Shown: piece after piece, positions 34,664 to 35,352 of the stretch | Numbering within the stretch: position 1 is the first letter of the stretch | Layout of the letters: every line of letters begins with the position of its first letter | Source: JAYQPQ01 sp038145405 | GTDB lineage: Bacteria; Pseudomonadota; Gammaproteobacteria; Pseudomonadales; GM7GCV1 | DNA length: 35,352 nt | Reading direction: 5' to 3' | Assembly: GCA_038145405.1 (NCBI GenBank) | Contig: JAYQPQ010000012.1 | Span: 1-35,352 of the forward strand | Program-made: the position numbers and the translations under genes | Notes under the pieces: generated by a model | What the model was told of the DNA's origin: nothing | Seen by the model: the letters and a program-made list of their open reading frames with translations, nothing else | Databases searched by the model: none

Positions 34664-35352
34664 GGTGCTTGCGAGCCGCTCCAGAATGCCGGCGTAAAGC
34701 TGCGACAACAATTCCAGATCGGCGATGCGCACGTGCTCGTCGATCTTATGAATGCTGGCGTTGATCGGTCCGAGTTCGATGACCTCGGCACCGCTTGGCG
34801 CGATAAAGCGGCCATCGGAGGTGCCACCGCTGGTGGACAGTTCCGGCTCGCGGCCGAGCAATTCCGCCACCGCTGCGCGCGCTGCGCCGATAAGCTCGCC
34901 CTGTTGGGTGAGGAAGGGTTGCCCGCTCAGCTGCCAGTCGATTTCGTAGTCGAGGTCGTGGCGGTCGAGGATATCCGCGACCCGGGCCCGGATCGCATCG
35001 GCTGGCGTCTCGGTCGAAAAGCGGAAATTGAACAGCACCTCGACCTCCCCTGGAATGACATTGGTCGCCCCGGTTCCAGCCTGAAAGTTGGAGAATTGCA
35101 GGCTGGTCGGCGGGAAGTGTGCATTGCCCATGTCCCACTCGGTGTTGACCAGATCTTGCAGCGCCGGCAGGGCGCGGTGGATGGGGTTAACGGCCAGGTG
35201 CGGATAGGCAATATGCCCCTGCTGACCGCGCACCAGCAGGCGCGCATTCAGCGAGCCGCGTCGGCCCACCTTGATGACGTCGCCCAACTGCTCGGACGAG
35301 GAGGGCTCGCCAACTAGGCACCAGCGGATTTTTTCGCCGCGCTGGCCCAGCC
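34652..35352 (-). CDS. dapE: Succinyl-diaminopimelate desuccinylase, C-terminal part
   Basis: DapE is the zinc peptidase that removes succinate from N-succinyl-LL-diaminopimelate in the lysine/peptidoglycan pathway. Only the last 233 or so residues are in the window; the frame stays open to the right edge, so the N-terminus with the first metal ligands is missing. Visible are RWCLVGEPSSSE (metal-ligand Glu), GDVIKVGRRGSLN, GQQGHIAYPHLAVNP (dimerisation domain), GATNVIPGEVEV, STSGGTSDGRF and the late histidine in NASIHKIDEHV. A shorter reading starting at 35287 is not the true start, because the conserved GEPSSSE precedes it in frame. Confidence 0.95.
   Translation of the reverse strand, partial: LGQRGEKIRWCLVGEPSSSEQLGDVIKVGRRGSLNARLLVRGQQGHIAYPHLAVNPIHRALPALQDLVNTEWDMGNAHFPPTSLQFSNFQAGTGATNVIPGEVEVLFNFRFSTETPADAIRARVADILDRHDLDYEIDWQLSGQPFLTQQGELIGAARAAVAELLGREPELSTSGGTSDGRFIAPSGAEVIELGPINASIHKIDEHVRIADLELLSQLYAGILERLASTSDN

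Overview
The window reads as housekeeping chromosome of a GC-rich gammaproteobacterium, probably in or near the Pseudomonadales/Cellvibrionales (inference). The evidence is the gene orders fabA-fabB, gyrA-pheA-tyrA-aroA-cmk-rpsA-ihfB, lapA-lapB-pyrF, gloB/yafS-rnhA-dnaQ and dapA-bamC-purC, together with FabV as enoyl reductase and a MaeB-type malic enzyme. No phage, insertion sequence, CRISPR array, tRNA or rRNA gene was seen. I did not find a convincing new biological system.

Layout. 0.1-2.0 kb: fabAB (unsaturated fatty acid synthesis) on the minus strand behind a good sigma70-like promoter. 2.1-2.8 kb: a divergent 2-Cys peroxiredoxin gene broken by two in-frame stop codons. 2.8-9.7 kb: a minus-strand block pyrC-rnt-maeB-uvrA with touching or overlapping genes. 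9.9-11.8 kb: argG and an overlapping membrane acyltransferase-like gene. 11.9-20.8 kb: gyrA followed by the aromatic amino acid 'supraoperon' genes pheA, tyrA, aroA, then cmk, rpsA and ihfB. 20.8-23.3 kb: lapA-lapB-pyrF and a small ComEA-like protein. 23.4-25.7 kb: mltD and gloB on the minus strand. 25.7-29.9 kb: yafS-like methyltransferase, rnhA, dnaQ, fabV and an LpxL-type acyltransferase. 30.0-33.5 kb: dapA, bamC, a metallo-beta-lactamase-fold hydrolase and purC. 33.5-33.9 kb: an AT-rich non-coding stretch full of small repeats. 33.9-35.35 kb: rsmJ and the 3' part of dapE, which runs off the right edge.

Functional themes are envelope and lipid building (fabA, fabB, fabV, lpxL-like, lapA/B, bamC, mltD, dapA, dapE), nucleotide synthesis (pyrC, pyrF, purC, cmk), aromatic and arginine synthesis, and DNA/RNA maintenance (gyrA, uvrA, rnhA, dnaQ, rnt, ihfB, rsmJ). 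Coding is dense: many junctions are ATGA, GTGA or TTGA overlaps, and UUG is used as a start codon unusually often.

Two places need caution. Positions 20277-20429 hold a 70-base G homopolymer, ten Ns and a duplicated 33-bp segment at the rpsA terminator; this is almost certainly a sequencing/assembly artefact. The peroxiredoxin lesions at 2309 and 2381 and the loss of its resolving cysteine are the most interesting sequence-level anomaly.
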